Shown here piece after piece: positions 43,012-52,343 of a stretch of 58,512 nt of DNA. Location: NCBI GenBank assembly GCA_903877385.1, contig CAIRDP010000060.1, positions 1-58,512 on the forward strand. The letters run 5' to 3'. How positions within the stretch are numbered: position 1 is the first letter of the stretch; every line of letters starts with the position of its first letter. The DNA is from an uncultured Bacteroidales bacterium. GTDB taxonomy: Bacteria; Bacteroidota; Bacteroidia; Bacteroidales; FEN-979. The notes beneath the pieces are model-generated. The model had not been told where the DNA came from, ran no database searches, and saw only the letters and a list, made by a program, of their open reading frames with translations. The translations under genes and the position numbers were made by a program.

Positions 43012-45429
43012 ATGAAAACGATCCGCCTCTTTTTGCTTATTTGCATTTCCGGATTTGCAATGCAGTTTTCAGCCTTTAGTCAGTCAGTGCCTTCGCAGCA
43101 ATCCGAACAGAAGAAACTGCAGCCCGGAACAATCAAAGCAAGCGATATCCCTGTACGGTCCGTCGAACTGATGCACAAAACAAGACAGGCATTTCGAAGC
43201 CTGCCACCGGCCGGTACAATCAGGATGCTCAGGGCAAGAAATGAAATTATCAGCGCGAGGATCGATACCAACATCTTAAAACCTCTCGACCAGAATGACC
43301 CTGAAGTTAAAATCATGTTTATTGAAAACAGGAAAGTCCTGTTGGAGCAGGAACAACGGGAAAATGCAGAAGAGGAGAAACAGCTGAGCCTGATCATCAA
43401 GACCCTTGATGAAATCACCGTTTGGCTTAACCAGGAAGCTGGCAACTGGAAAAATACGAAGGACCAGTTGCTTAAGGATTTCCCAAACATGCCTGTTCCG
43501 GCAAACCTGACATCAACCCTCGTTTTCATTGATTCCTCCCTTAACATGCTTGGAAGGAAGACCAATACCGTTATGGGTATAATGGAAAAAAACATTACCC
43601 TTGGGATCAAGATCGACTTTGCTCTCCAGAGAACGATAGCCCTGATGGGCCGTAAAGAACTGAATTCTTTTAAAGTTGACCATCCTCCCCTCTTCAGCCT
43701 TGATTTCAGGAGAAACTACATTTCGGCTACCGCGAATTCCCTTAAAACCTTCAAAGAACTGAGGATAAAGGAACTGGTAAAATACGCCGGAACTCAAAAG
43801 GGATCGGCCATTATTCTCTTCCTGCTTTTTTCGGCCATGTTATGGTTCTTCTATATACTTAAACGAAGAACCCATATCAATTTCGAGGGTTATGGAAGGT
43901 TTTACAAAGAACAACTGAAGATCCTGCTTTCGCAACCCCTGATGGCAGCTTCGATACTGAGTCTTATTTCGGTTGAATTCATTTTTTCGGCCCGCCCCAT
44001 GGTTTTCCGTGAGCTTGTGGCCTACCTTTATGCCTATCCCATAATCAGCCTGCTGAAACGCCTCCTCAGCCGGAAACACCACGTTTACCTGTATTCCTTC
44101 ATCACTATCCTTGTTCTTTTCTTTATGCTTATCCTGGTCTCTTCCGATGCATTGCTGTCGCGTTTGATGTATTTCCTTATCGCAGCTGCCGAGATCGTTC
44201 TCCTGTTCCTGTTATTGATCAATTTCGGGAAAATCAATATCAAAGCTTCCGTTAAATACCTGGCCTGGATCTTCATTGTTTTTCATCTTGCACTGGCATT
44301 GACAGGGCTGATCGCCAACCTTACCGGCAGGTTAATCCTGACCTCGATAGCTATCAATGCAGTGTTCATCAACATCCTCAGCCTTGTGCTCCTGATTGTT
44401 GCGGCAATAATGCTGAATGGTGTTGTTGCATCGGTAATTGATTCACGCCGGGGCCGAAAAATTAATTCCATCCGGCTTTATGGCGAGATGTTAAAACACA
44501 GGTTGATCCTGATCCTGAATACCCTGGCCATTTTTTACTGGCTTTCTATTTTCCTGAATGCTTTTCATATACGGAGTCTTGCATATAAGCTGATCGTTTC
44601 GGTTTTAACCTACAAGTTTACCGTAGGTGATGCCAGTTTTTCACTTGACGGCATTTTGCTTTTTTTTACAGTCATTTTTGTTTCATTCTTTTTAGCCAGG
44701 TTTCTGCAGGTGCTGCTGGAAAAGGATGTGCTCAACCGCTTATCCCTGTCAAAAGGCCTGCCCCACACCATTTCGATGGGATTGAAATATGTTCTGGTTA
44801 TAACTGGTTTTTTCCTGGCATTCTATGCTACAGGCATCCCGATGGACAAAGTGACTATCATCCTTGGAGCTTTCAGCGTGGGGATAGGATTCGGGCTTCA
44901 GACCATTTTCAGCAATGTTGTCTCGGGGCTGATCCTGCTTTTTGAGAGGCCCATTCAGCTGGGAGATACAGTACAGGTTGGTACGCTCATAGGCAATGTG
45001 AAATCGATTGATCTTCGTGCCAGCAACATTCACACGTTCGACGGGGCGGAGGTTATTGTTCCCAACGGGCAGCTGATCTCCAAAGAGGTGATCAACTGGA
45101 CATTGTCGGATAAGACACGCAGGATGGAAGTACCCTTAAGTGTGGGTTATGATTCGGATCCGCATTTTGTACAGGGCCTTGTAATGGAGATCCTGCGCAA
45201 ACATCCGATGATATTGCAGCAACCCGAACCTGCAGTTTATTTTCTGGGTGTAGGGCAATTTGCAATGGATTTCGAACTGCTTTTCTGGATATCCGATTAC
45301 AGCCAGGGACGCAGCATCAAAAGCGATGTATTGTTTGGTGTGTTTAAAATATTAAAAGAAAATAATGTTAAAATTCCCGTACCAAGGCGTGATGTTACCA
45401 TAAATACACAACAGGATAATAACATATGA
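43012..45429 (+). CDS. MscS/MscK-type mechanosensitive channel
   Basis: I chose ATG 43012 (MKTIRLFLLICISGFAMQFS), 805 aa. A signal peptide is followed by a periplasmic region with coiled-coil (about 60-170: EQEQRENAEEEKQLSLIIKT). Then about eleven membrane segments span residues 265-640. The MscS core comes last: FSVGIGFGLQTIFSNVVSGL pore helix, IQLGDTVQVGTLIGNVKSI beta domain, GAEVIVPNGQLISKEVINW. Length and layout match MscK/MscM-like large channels, which open on membrane tension to release solutes in osmotic downshock. Confidence 0.9.
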   Translation: MKTIRLFLLICISGFAMQFSAFSQSVPSQQSEQKKLQPGTIKASDIPVRSVELMHKTRQAFRSLPPAGTIRMLRARNEIISARIDTNILKPLDQNDPEVKIMFIENRKVLLEQEQRENAEEEKQLSLIIKTLDEITVWLNQEAGNWKNTKDQLLKDFPNMPVPANLTSTLVFIDSSLNMLGRKTNTVMGIMEKNITLGIKIDFALQRTIALMGRKELNSFKVDHPPLFSLDFRRNYISATANSLKTFKELRIKELVKYAGTQKGSAIILFLLFSAMLWFFYILKRRTHINFEGYGRFYKEQLKILLSQPLMAASILSLISVEFIFSARPMVFRELVAYLYAYPIISLLKRLLSRKHHVYLYSFITILVLFFMLILVSSDALLSRLMYFLIAAAEIVLLFLLLINFGKINIKASVKYLAWIFIVFHLALALTGLIANLTGRLILTSIAINAVFINILSLVLLIVAAIMLNGVVASVIDSRRGRKINSIRLYGEMLKHRLILILNTLAIFYWLSIFLNAFHIRSLAYKLIVSVLTYKFTVGDASFSLDGILLFFTVIFVSFFLARFLQVLLEKDVLNRLSLSKGLPHTISMGLKYVLVITGFFLAFYATGIPMDKVTIILGAFSVGIGFGLQTIFSNVVSGLILLFERPIQLGDTVQVGTLIGNVKSIDLRASNIHTFDGAEVIVPNGQLISKEVINWTLSDKTRRMEVPLSVGYDSDPHFVQGLVMEILRKHPMILQQPEPAVYFLGVGQFAMDFELLFWISDYSQGRSIKSDVLFGVFKILKENNVKIPVPRRDVTINTQQDNNI

Positions 45430-45561
45430 TCTCCGGAATTATCATTGTATTTCCCCATCGGATGTATACAGAAACATAAAATGAAGCGGGGTTTCTTTAG
45501 TTTACCCGAGTTAATGAATTGACAATAAATCGTTTACATTTTAAACCTTGAAACCGTGAAA

Positions 45562-46824
45562 ATGAAACTTTGGTTCTTCCCTCTTTTAATGATGGGTTTA
45601 TTATTGCATTCGTGCAATTGCGGTAAAGACAGTCTCGGAAATTCCGATCCATTAGACAGGTTGAACTGGTCTGAAAGGAATTACAAGGTCCTGAACGAAT
45701 TGATAACCGATTATGGTACAGGTGGGAAATACTATGATAAAAGCAAAGCCCCCTATGTCGTTTTTGACTGGGATCAGACATCCGCCCATTTCGATGTTGA
45801 AGAAGCCCTGATGCGTTACCAGATGTTCAATCTGAGGTATAAAATGACAAAGGATCAGTTCAAAGGATTGCTCAAAGATGATATCAAAGGGGTGAAACAA
45901 CTGCCGCAGGAATTTAAGAACATCCTCCTGTTTGACATCAACCAGGACCTTTCAAATGACTATGCGTTTCTTTATGATAATTACTCAGGCTTCAAAGGCA
46001 GGATGACCCTGGAAGAAATAAAACAGACATCACAGTATAAGGACTTCATTGCAAAATTGCTTTTTTTGTTCGAAGGGTATTCGGCAAGCCCGGGAATTGG
46101 GGAGGATTATGCCTTGCTTTGGGTGCTTTATTTATTTGCCGGCCATACCGTTGATGAAGTGAAGGCCATGGCCGGGGAAGCCATTTCATATGAACTCGGT
46201 AACCAGTTAAACCTGCAAACTCTGCAATCACCAGCCAATATTAAAACAAAAGCAGGCCTGGTCAGTTGTTCACACAGAACCGGCCTGAGGGTTTTTCCTG
46301 AAATACAAAACCTTTTTTCCACCTTTAAAAAGCACGGAATCGATGTTTTTATTGTTTCGGCAAGCTATAAACCCGTTGTGGAAGTGTTTTCAGGGAGAGG
46401 CAGCTTTGGTTACAACCTGGATCCTGACCATATAATCGCCATGGAGCTTGCCATTGCCGGTGACGGAAAAATCATTCCTGAATATAAGGCAGGTTGGATC
46501 AAAACATTCAGGCAGGGAAAAATTGATGCAATCAACAAAGTGGTTAAAGAAGGGCTTGGCCGAAACTGGGACCCTTTGTTCTCGGCAGGCGACAGCGATG
46601 GGGATTATGAGATGACGACCGGCTTCCCCTCAATGAAACTAACGCTGATCTGGAACAGGGTGAAAGGCGGGGCTATCGGAAAACTGTGCAAGCAGGCTGT
46701 TGATGAACAGCAGAGCCCCAATCCAAGATATATTCTCCAGGGACGTAATGAGAATAATGGTGTGGCCATGCCCTGTTCCGAATCCATCCTTTTTGGGAAA
46801 ACTGAACCCCAGTTACTGCATTGA
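45562..46824 (+). CDS. HAD-superfamily phosphatase lipoprotein
   Basis: 420 aa from ATG 45562; a GTG two codons upstream is an alternative. The lipobox LLLHSC puts Cys near residue 18. HAD motif I is VVFDWDQTSAHFD, motif II is VFIVSASYKP, and motifs III/IV are LFSAGDSDGDYEM. A helical cap lies between about 80 and 230. The layout resembles phosphorylcholine-phosphatase-like HAD enzymes. It is likely an envelope phosphomonoesterase; substrate unknown. It stands alone, 130 bp after the channel gene. Confidence 0.85.
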   Translation: MKLWFFPLLMMGLLLHSCNCGKDSLGNSDPLDRLNWSERNYKVLNELITDYGTGGKYYDKSKAPYVVFDWDQTSAHFDVEEALMRYQMFNLRYKMTKDQFKGLLKDDIKGVKQLPQEFKNILLFDINQDLSNDYAFLYDNYSGFKGRMTLEEIKQTSQYKDFIAKLLFLFEGYSASPGIGEDYALLWVLYLFAGHTVDEVKAMAGEAISYELGNQLNLQTLQSPANIKTKAGLVSCSHRTGLRVFPEIQNLFSTFKKHGIDVFIVSASYKPVVEVFSGRGSFGYNLDPDHIIAMELAIAGDGKIIPEYKAGWIKTFRQGKIDAINKVVKEGLGRNWDPLFSAGDSDGDYEMTTGFPSMKLTLIWNRVKGGAIGKLCKQAVDEQQSPNPRYILQGRNENNGVAMPCSESILFGKTEPQLLH

Positions 46825-47462
46825 AATTTTAATTATTTCATTGGCAGGTAAATGAAAATTAATTCATCCGCTTTTCTCTCGTTGTGATTATGTCAATCGG
46901 AAGAATTATGTTTTAGGTTTTTTTACGAAGAAATTAAGCCTGCTGTCCCTTTGTAACTGGTATCTCTCCCTGGTCTCTGCCTCTTTGCTCTTATCCGAAA
47001 TAAATATCGTTGTTTTGCCTCCGTCCATTGATATGGGATATTTCCCGCTGAGTGATCCGGATATAAGCTTTGAATCGGGTATTTTTAAGCGATTGTGTTC
47101 CTGCATCATCCTGTATTCAAGCGTGGTTTTTTTTGTCATTTTATTTCATTTAGAAAATTTAATTCTCCGGTATTTCAACAAGGTACGGATTATTTTATGT
47201 ATTTGGGTATTTAATTATTTGATCTCCCCGGAATTCTATTGATTTTTTCATTCTCAAACCGCAGCCAGACTGGCTTTCCCGGTATGAAATCTTCATTTGT
47301 ATCTTTTAATTGTAAAATCAGAAACATGTTTGTTTGCCATGACTTTCAGAATAAGGGGCAGATCAAGCCGTTTGCTGTGGGGTTCAGGTACCTGGTGCAG
47401 ACAGGCTTCAGTTTTTATGAGAGGATATAATACAGAGAATGCAGTCTGAATGAAATATTCCG
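46825..47462. other. Low-information region with one small plausible gene
   Basis: Apart from the 77-aa frame at 46906-47139 (minus), opposite short frames at 47239-47430 and 47293-47496 overlap each other and neither has family-like features. I see no terminator or repeat. Confidence 0.5.
46906..47139 (-). CDS. Small basic protein, unknown
   Basis: 77 aa, MTKKTTLEYRMMQEHNRLKI, highly charged (many Lys, Arg, Glu) and without hydrophobic segments. The central GKYPISMDGGKTTIFISDKS could be a small beta hairpin. The A-rich leader (AAATGAAATAAA before ATG) suits translation initiation in this phylum. No family is recognised, and it could be spurious. Confidence 0.45.
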   Translation of the reverse strand: MTKKTTLEYRMMQEHNRLKIPDSKLISGSLSGKYPISMDGGKTTIFISDKSKEAETRERYQLQRDSRLNFFVKKPKT

Positions 47463-47470
47463 TATCTTTG
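47463..47470 (+). promoter_or_regulatory. Possible promoter of the RNA helicase, long leader
   Basis: TATCTTTG matches TAnnTTTG and would leave a leader of about 170 nt before the ATG at 47648. Confidence 0.4.
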
Positions 47471-47580
47471 CAAATCGTATTCCTCCCTTTATCCATCTAA
47501 ACGACCACGGATAATCCCAGAAAATTTAGTTTTTAAGGAACTGTCGTTTTGTGCTAAATGGCAGTCATGAATATCTTCTA

Positions 47581-47609
47581 TCCCGCTTCAACAGGCTGCT
47601 GATGCGGGA
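47581..47609 (+). promoter_or_regulatory. Hairpin in the RNA helicase leader
   Basis: TCCCGC pairs with GCGGGA, and CAG with CTG inside. It lies about 40 nt before the start codon in the long leader. Confidence 0.4.
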
Positions 47610-47647
47610 CGGATTAATTTTTGCAGCCCTTATTTAATACAATTACA

Positions 47648-48829
47648 ATGTCATTTGAAGATTTGAATCTTATTGAACCCATCCTCCTGGCCCTGAAAGC
47701 AGAAGGATACACTGAGCCCACTCCTATCCAGGAAAAGGCTATTCCTGTTTTGCTTAAAGGTAAAGACCTCTTGGGCTGCGCCCAAACGGGAACCGGTAAA
47801 ACAGCCGCTTTTGCCATCCCCATACTGCAGTTATTATATGGTAAACCAAATAATTCAGGCGGAAAACGCCAGATAAAAGCTTTGATCATAACCCCTACCA
47901 GGGAACTTGCAATACAGATCAACGAAAGTTTTTCGGCTTACGGAAATCATACGGGCATAAAGCATACCGTCATTTTTGGCGGGGTTTCGCAGGGCCCCCA
48001 GACCACCATTCTTAAGAACGGGATCGACATCCTTATTGCAACTCCGGGCAGGCTTTTGGACCTTATGAACCAGGGGTTCGTCACGCTTCAGCATATCCAG
48101 TTCTTTGTCCTTGACGAAGCCGACAGGATGCTCGACATGGGTTTTATTCATGATGTAAGGAAGATTATATCGAAACTTCCTTCAAAACGCCAGTCGCTTT
48201 TCTTTTCTGCAACCATGCCTCCTGAAATCCAGAAACTCGCCGGGTCTATCGTGCTGAATCCCGTCAAAGTTGAAATAGCCCCGGTTGTAGCAACCGCCGA
48301 CCTCATCAGGCAATCCTTGTTTTATGTGAGTAAAACCGATAAAAAATCATTGCTGATCCATATTTTGCAGGACCAGACAATTGAAACAGCCCTGGTTTTT
48401 ACCAGGACCAAGCATGGCGCCGATAAAGTGAGCAGGGAGCTTGTAAAAGCCGGGATCAAAGCTGCGGCCATCCACGGCAACAAGTCCCAGGCTGCCCGCC
48501 AGAATGCACTGAAAAATTTCAAAAACCGCACAACCAGGGTTTTGGTGGCAACCGATATCGCGGCTCGCGGGATTGATGTTGAACAGCTTTCGCACGTTAT
48601 AAATTTTGAGATCCCCAATATTCCCGAAACCTATATACACCGTATAGGCCGTACGGGAAGGGCGGGTCTGAAAGGAGTTGCTCTTTCATTCTGCGATTCA
48701 GACGAGAAAGTATTCCTGAAGGATATTTACAAGTTGCTTCCCAGGCCCATTCCGGTAATTGAGAACCACCCTTTTTCACTCGAACAGCCCAGGAGTTCAG
48801 CTCACTCTGCCAGGTTTAAAAGGAATTAA
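47648..48829 (+). CDS. rhlE: DEAD-box RNA helicase (RhlE-type)
   Basis: I chose ATG 47648 (MSFEDLNLIEPILLALKAEG), 393 aa. Motifs in order: Q motif EGYTEPTPIQEKAIP, motif I AQTGTGKT, Ia PTRELAIQI, Ib TPGRLLDL, II VLDEADRMLD, III FFSATMP, IV LVFTRTKHGAD, V ATDIAARGIDV, VI HRIGRTGRAG. It unwinds RNA duplexes in ribosome assembly or decay, often in the cold. It has almost no C-terminal extension beyond the core, whereas many RhlE proteins have a basic tail. The stop overlaps the convergent methyltransferase stop by 4 bp. Confidence 0.93.
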   Translation: MSFEDLNLIEPILLALKAEGYTEPTPIQEKAIPVLLKGKDLLGCAQTGTGKTAAFAIPILQLLYGKPNNSGGKRQIKALIITPTRELAIQINESFSAYGNHTGIKHTVIFGGVSQGPQTTILKNGIDILIATPGRLLDLMNQGFVTLQHIQFFVLDEADRMLDMGFIHDVRKIISKLPSKRQSLFFSATMPPEIQKLAGSIVLNPVKVEIAPVVATADLIRQSLFYVSKTDKKSLLIHILQDQTIETALVFTRTKHGADKVSRELVKAGIKAAAIHGNKSQAARQNALKNFKNRTTRVLVATDIAARGIDVEQLSHVINFEIPNIPETYIHRIGRTGRAGLKGVALSFCDSDEKVFLKDIYKLLPRPIPVIENHPFSLEQPRSSAHSARFKRN

Positions 48830-49566
48830 GCCAGGTAACCGAAAGTCTTTAGTTCGAAGGCACAGAAATAATAATTGTTGGCGGCTCCCAGCAGGTCCAT
48901 CTTCAGATAATAGCTGTTGGTAAAATTCATGAATGCCAGGAATTCGTGCATGGGCACGTTGAACTGGTCAAAGAAAATGATATCGCCTTTCTGAAGACAG
49001 GGGGCAAGTGTTGTTAATACGTAAAGGGTGGATGTGTAAAGATCGGCATCCATCATGATCACCTTGCGGCAGGATTTATCAATGCTTTTCACATAAACCG
49101 GGAGGGTTTCCTGGAACAGTCCTTTTTCAAAACCAGCCCTGCTGTCGTCAAGCTCGGGTAATTTTGAACCCGTCGACATGGCTCCTTTCCGGAAACCGCC
49201 CCAGTCCTCAGGCAGTCCTTCGAAAGTGTCAAAACCCGTAAACCGTGATTCGGGATGGCTGTTGTGCTTTACCCACCATTCAAAGGAATGCCCGCCGGAA
49301 ACACCAAATTCCAGGTACAATATACGATCAGAAAGCTGTTTCTTATTCAATACATATTCGTAAAGCTTGTAACGTTTGTTATAATCCCATTTTGAGGAAT
49401 AAAAATCATTGAATTCTACATTCCTGTGTGCCGAGATCCATTTTGAGACTTTTGAAAGGTAAGCCAGGTTGAGCATTGCACCGCTGAATGGGCCGAAGAT
49501 CCGGTGAAGTCCGAATCGGATAAAATTCCACTTTGTTTTTCTGATCAGGTTCAGCTTTGTGCTCAT
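48826..49566 (-). CDS. TylF/MycF-type SAM-dependent methyltransferase
   Basis: 246 aa. The SAM-binding loop is LYLEFGVSGGHSFEWWVKH, followed by FTGFDTFEGLPEDW, then a metal-type acidic segment KVIMMDADLYTSTLYVLTTL and IIFFDQFNVP. These are the marks of TylF/MycF macrocin O-methyltransferase-like enzymes, which act on sugars or small molecules. No glycan cluster surrounds it, so the substrate is unknown. A short amphipathic N-terminus precedes the core. It is convergent with the helicase gene. Confidence 0.82.
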   Translation of the reverse strand: MSTKLNLIRKTKWNFIRFGLHRIFGPFSGAMLNLAYLSKVSKWISAHRNVEFNDFYSSKWDYNKRYKLYEYVLNKKQLSDRILYLEFGVSGGHSFEWWVKHNSHPESRFTGFDTFEGLPEDWGGFRKGAMSTGSKLPELDDSRAGFEKGLFQETLPVYVKSIDKSCRKVIMMDADLYTSTLYVLTTLAPCLQKGDIIFFDQFNVPMHEFLAFMNFTNSYYLKMDLLGAANNYYFCAFELKTFGYLA

Positions 49567-49907
49567 TTCCCGCGGTTTTATAAGGATTCCGGGTCAAAAG
49601 TACTGAATTATTTTCATCTATGCCGGGCATTCAGCCGCCCGGGTTTTATACTGACAGCAGGGCTCTTTCTGTATACTTGCGGCCCCGGTGTTAAAGAAGA
49701 TACAAAAGAGCTTTTTCTGCCCTTGGGAGCCTGAATTTTCTCAAATGAGCAATATATTGGCATCTTTTTGAGTTTTTTTGATTAATTTGGCATTCCCATG
49801 GGCAATAGCCGGCCCCGGGTTTGGCTCCCGGGAAGTCCTTAATTGACCAGGGGAGTTGGGGTTTGTTACCAGGTAAATAAGCAAACTCAACAATCAGAAA
49901 TTCATCT
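49567..49907. other. Intergenic region, 340 bp, no gene seen
   Basis: Upstream of two divergent genes. I see no convincing TAnnTTTG box with spacing, repeat or terminator; AT-rich stretch near 49760-49790. Confidence 0.5.
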
Positions 49908-50555
49908 ATGAAGAAAATTGGAATACTGGGATCGGGAATCGTAGGCCAGACGCTGGCTAACGGGTTACTGAAATACGGATACGAAGTGATGATAGGAACC
50001 AGTGATGTGAATAAACTGGCTGAATGGAAGACAAAAGCGGGAGAGTCGGGCCATACCGGCAGTTTCGCAGAAGCTGCAGCATTCGGCAGCCTTATTGTGC
50101 TTGCCGTAAAAGGCAACCGGGCTTTGGAAGCAGTCAATAAAGCCGGGCTGGCAAACTTTAGCGGCAAGACGGTGATCGATGCCACCAACCCTATCGCCGA
50201 GGCTGCTCCTGAAAACGGGGTGCTCAGGTTCTTCACCGACCTCAACGAATCCCTGATGGAGAAGCTGCAGCAGTCTTTCCCCGAAATCCATTTTGTAAAA
50301 GCCTTTAACAGCGTGGGCAATTCATTCATGGTAAACCCGTCTTTCCCGGGAGGTAAACCCAGCATGTTCATCTGTGGAAATTCTGAAAAAGCAAAGGCGG
50401 AGGTAAAGGAAATTATTGATCTCTTCGGATGGGAGACTGAAGATATGGGAATGGTTGAAGCAGCAAGGGCGATAGAACCCCTGTGCATGCTCTGGTGCAT
50501 CCCCGGCCTGACTAAGAACAGCTGGGCCCACGCATTCAAATTATTAAAAGCCTGA
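49908..50555 (+). CDS. NADP-dependent oxidoreductase, F420-dependent-domain type
   Basis: 215 aa. The Rossmann loop is IGILGSGIVGQTLANGL, with acceptor region GTSDVNKLAEWK, then GSLIVLAVKG, TVIDATNPIA, VKAFNSVGN and a C-terminal GMVEAARAIEPLCMLW. This is the F420H2:NADP/NADP-oxidoreductase coenzyme F420-binding-domain family, which in bacteria without F420 usually uses NADPH on unknown substrates. It precedes a NmrA-like gene by 67 bp on the same strand, suggesting a redox pair. Confidence 0.88.
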   Translation: MKKIGILGSGIVGQTLANGLLKYGYEVMIGTSDVNKLAEWKTKAGESGHTGSFAEAAAFGSLIVLAVKGNRALEAVNKAGLANFSGKTVIDATNPIAEAAPENGVLRFFTDLNESLMEKLQQSFPEIHFVKAFNSVGNSFMVNPSFPGGKPSMFICGNSEKAKAEVKEIIDLFGWETEDMGMVEAARAIEPLCMLWCIPGLTKNSWAHAFKLLKA

Positions 50556-50622
50556 TCTGGCTGACCTCTTCCGGTCAGGATCATTTACAATTCATTAAAT
50601 TTTAACTGATAACTCATAAATT

Positions 50623-51516
50623 ATGAAAACATATGTCATCATAGGCGCTACCGGCCATACCGGTAGACCAATTACACTTGGGCTGCTCGAACAAGGGCAT
50701 ACCGTTCGCATCATAGCAAGAAACACTGCTAAAACAAAGGAACTCACCGATAAGGGAGCCATTCTTTTCCAGGGGGATATCAGTGATGCCGGATTACTGG
50801 AAAAGGCTTTTGAAGGAGCCGATGCTCTTTACACCCTGGTAGCCATCGATCCCCAGGCCGTTGATTTTTATGCTAACCAGGTGAAGCAGGTTTCGGCTGT
50901 GGCTGAAGCCCTGAAAACCTCCACAATAAAGCATGTGGTTGCTCTCAGCAGCGTTGGCGCCCATTTATCATCAGGCGCAGGCGTAGTGCAGGGCCTCCAG
51001 AAAATGGAAGAGATCTTCAACGGGGTCCAGGGGATAGCTATACTGTACCTGCGTGCCGGATATTTTCTTGAGAACGGGCTCGGGATGGCAGGAATGGTCA
51101 AGATGCTGGGATTGCTCGGGACACCGGTCCGTGGCGACCTTAAGATACCGATGGTTGCAACAAAGGATATCGCTGCAGTTGCCCTGAAACATTTGCTGGC
51201 CCTTGATTTTACAGGCAAAAGCCTGGAGTATGTGCTGGGTGCCAGGGATTATAACTATGAGGAGATCACGGCCCTTTACGGAGAGGCTATCGGGAAACCT
51301 GGAATGAGGTATATACAGTTCCCATACAATGATGCCAAACAGGCTTTCATGATGATGGGCATGGGCGAAAGCTTTACCGACCGCATGATAGAATTCACAA
51401 AAGCAATGAATGAAGGCCTTGTGACTGCAGCTCACCAGCGGACTGCCGAAAACACAACCCCTACCACTGCCGAGGAATTTGCCCTGGTGTTCCGTGATGT
51501 TTACGAGAATTCCTGA
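50623..51516 (+). CDS. NmrA-like NAD(P)-binding protein
   Basis: 297 aa. The atypical SDR signature is YVIIGATGHTGRPITLGLLE (GxxGxxG), followed by RIIARNTAK, LFQGDISDAG, ALYTLVAID and VVALSSVGAH. No Tyr-x-x-x-Lys catalytic pair is evident in the usual place, so it may be an NmrA-type regulator or an isoflavone-reductase-like quinone reductase. The C-terminal part (YEEITALYGEAIGKPGMRY) resembles this family. Probably in one operon with the preceding oxidoreductase; the 3' end overlaps the convergent thioesterase by 16 bp. Confidence 0.88.
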   Translation: MKTYVIIGATGHTGRPITLGLLEQGHTVRIIARNTAKTKELTDKGAILFQGDISDAGLLEKAFEGADALYTLVAIDPQAVDFYANQVKQVSAVAEALKTSTIKHVVALSSVGAHLSSGAGVVQGLQKMEEIFNGVQGIAILYLRAGYFLENGLGMAGMVKMLGLLGTPVRGDLKIPMVATKDIAAVALKHLLALDFTGKSLEYVLGARDYNYEEITALYGEAIGKPGMRYIQFPYNDAKQAFMMMGMGESFTDRMIEFTKAMNEGLVTAAHQRTAENTTPTTAEEFALVFRDVYENS

Positions 51517-52295
51517 CGCTCTTTCCAATCCAGCTTTGCGCGGAAGACCAACTGTTCGTCTTCACGCCTTATCCCTTTGACAAGTGTTGATCCCGGAGCC
51601 TGTACAACAGGTTTGCCGGGATCTTTTTTTATAAGCCCCTGCCCGAAAATATCCACCTCATCGCCCAGCTTTGTCTCATGAAGGTATTCTATAGTGAAGC
51701 TGCTGATGAATTTTTCCTTATGGATATCAATCGGGATGGCGTTCAGGATCCATTCAACATAACGGGTGTTGTTCACATGCCCGTACATATCGATCTCGGC
51801 GAAGCGTGCTTTTTCGGTAGAAAGAAATTCAAGCGGACCGTTTATCATTATTTTTTCGGGCTTCTCCTCCATGACGGGGGTATGGCGCGTAAGCCTGAGG
51901 ATCTCCCTGTCAACCACTGCCTGCTGCGGCCTCCTGGTAACAGGATCAAGGATGAACCATTGTGAAGTTGCACATCCTATCCTGTTTTGAGAGGCATCCA
52001 GTATCTCGAAATCCCGCATTGCAAAAAGTCCCTGGGTGCCCCTGTGCCAGGTTTTTACCGATACCTTATCCGTCCATGCAGGGTATTTGTCGATTTTTAC
52101 CAGCAGGCGGACAAGCGCCCAGATGTATTCAAACTCATTGCCTTTTCTCAGTCCGAAGTTCAGGTGGTCGGCATGATGCCAAGCCGTCTCCTGCAGGTAG
52201 TTGCAAATTGCTGCAAGGTTTGCTGTTTTGGTGATGTCGGTATCGTACCAACTTACCGGATACAGGTCGGTCCAGATACTCTTTTTCTCTTCCAT
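51501..52295 (-). CDS. Acyl-ACP thioesterase
   Basis: 264 aa. Two hot-dog domains are visible. The first has VSWYDTDITKTANLAAICNY and ETAWHHADHLNFGLRKG, then WALVRLLVKIDKYPAWTDKV and TWHRGTQGLFAMRDFEIL. The second has the catalytic Asn/His context FAEIDMYGHVNNTRYVEWIL. It hydrolyses acyl-ACP to free fatty acid at the end of fatty-acid synthesis. The promoter is the unusual near-leaderless box at 52301-52308. Confidence 0.9.
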   Translation of the reverse strand: MEEKKSIWTDLYPVSWYDTDITKTANLAAICNYLQETAWHHADHLNFGLRKGNEFEYIWALVRLLVKIDKYPAWTDKVSVKTWHRGTQGLFAMRDFEILDASQNRIGCATSQWFILDPVTRRPQQAVVDREILRLTRHTPVMEEKPEKIMINGPLEFLSTEKARFAEIDMYGHVNNTRYVEWILNAIPIDIHKEKFISSFTIEYLHETKLGDEVDIFGQGLIKKDPGKPVVQAPGSTLVKGIRREDEQLVFRAKLDWKERQEFS

Positions 52296-52300
52296 GCCGG

Positions 52301-52308
52301 CAAAATTA
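52301..52308 (-). promoter_or_regulatory. Promoter -7 box of the thioesterase gene
   Basis: The minus strand reads TAATTTTG only 6 bp before the ATG at 52295, predicting a leaderless or near-leaderless transcript. Confidence 0.5.
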
Positions 52309-52313
52309 ATGTT

Positions 52314-52321
52314 TACTTTTG
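52314..52321 (+). promoter_or_regulatory. Promoter -7 box of the HD-domain gene
   Basis: TACTTTTG, 22 bp before the ATG at 52344 and only 5 bp from the opposing box at 52301-52308. Confidence 0.5.
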
Positions 52322-52343
52322 TGGTACAATAATTTTTCAGAAT

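Noticed and set aside
47239-47496. Two opposing small frames (63 and 67 codons)
   Set aside because: They overlap each other, lack promoters and recognisable features, and one runs through the promoter region of the helicase gene.
49691-50584. 297-codon minus-strand frame
   Set aside because: It is antisense to the clear NADP-oxidoreductase gene and has no family-like sequence.
51987-52343. N-terminal extension of the HD-domain protein
   Set aside because: The extension is antisense to the thioesterase gene and precedes a good promoter box and ATG at 52344.
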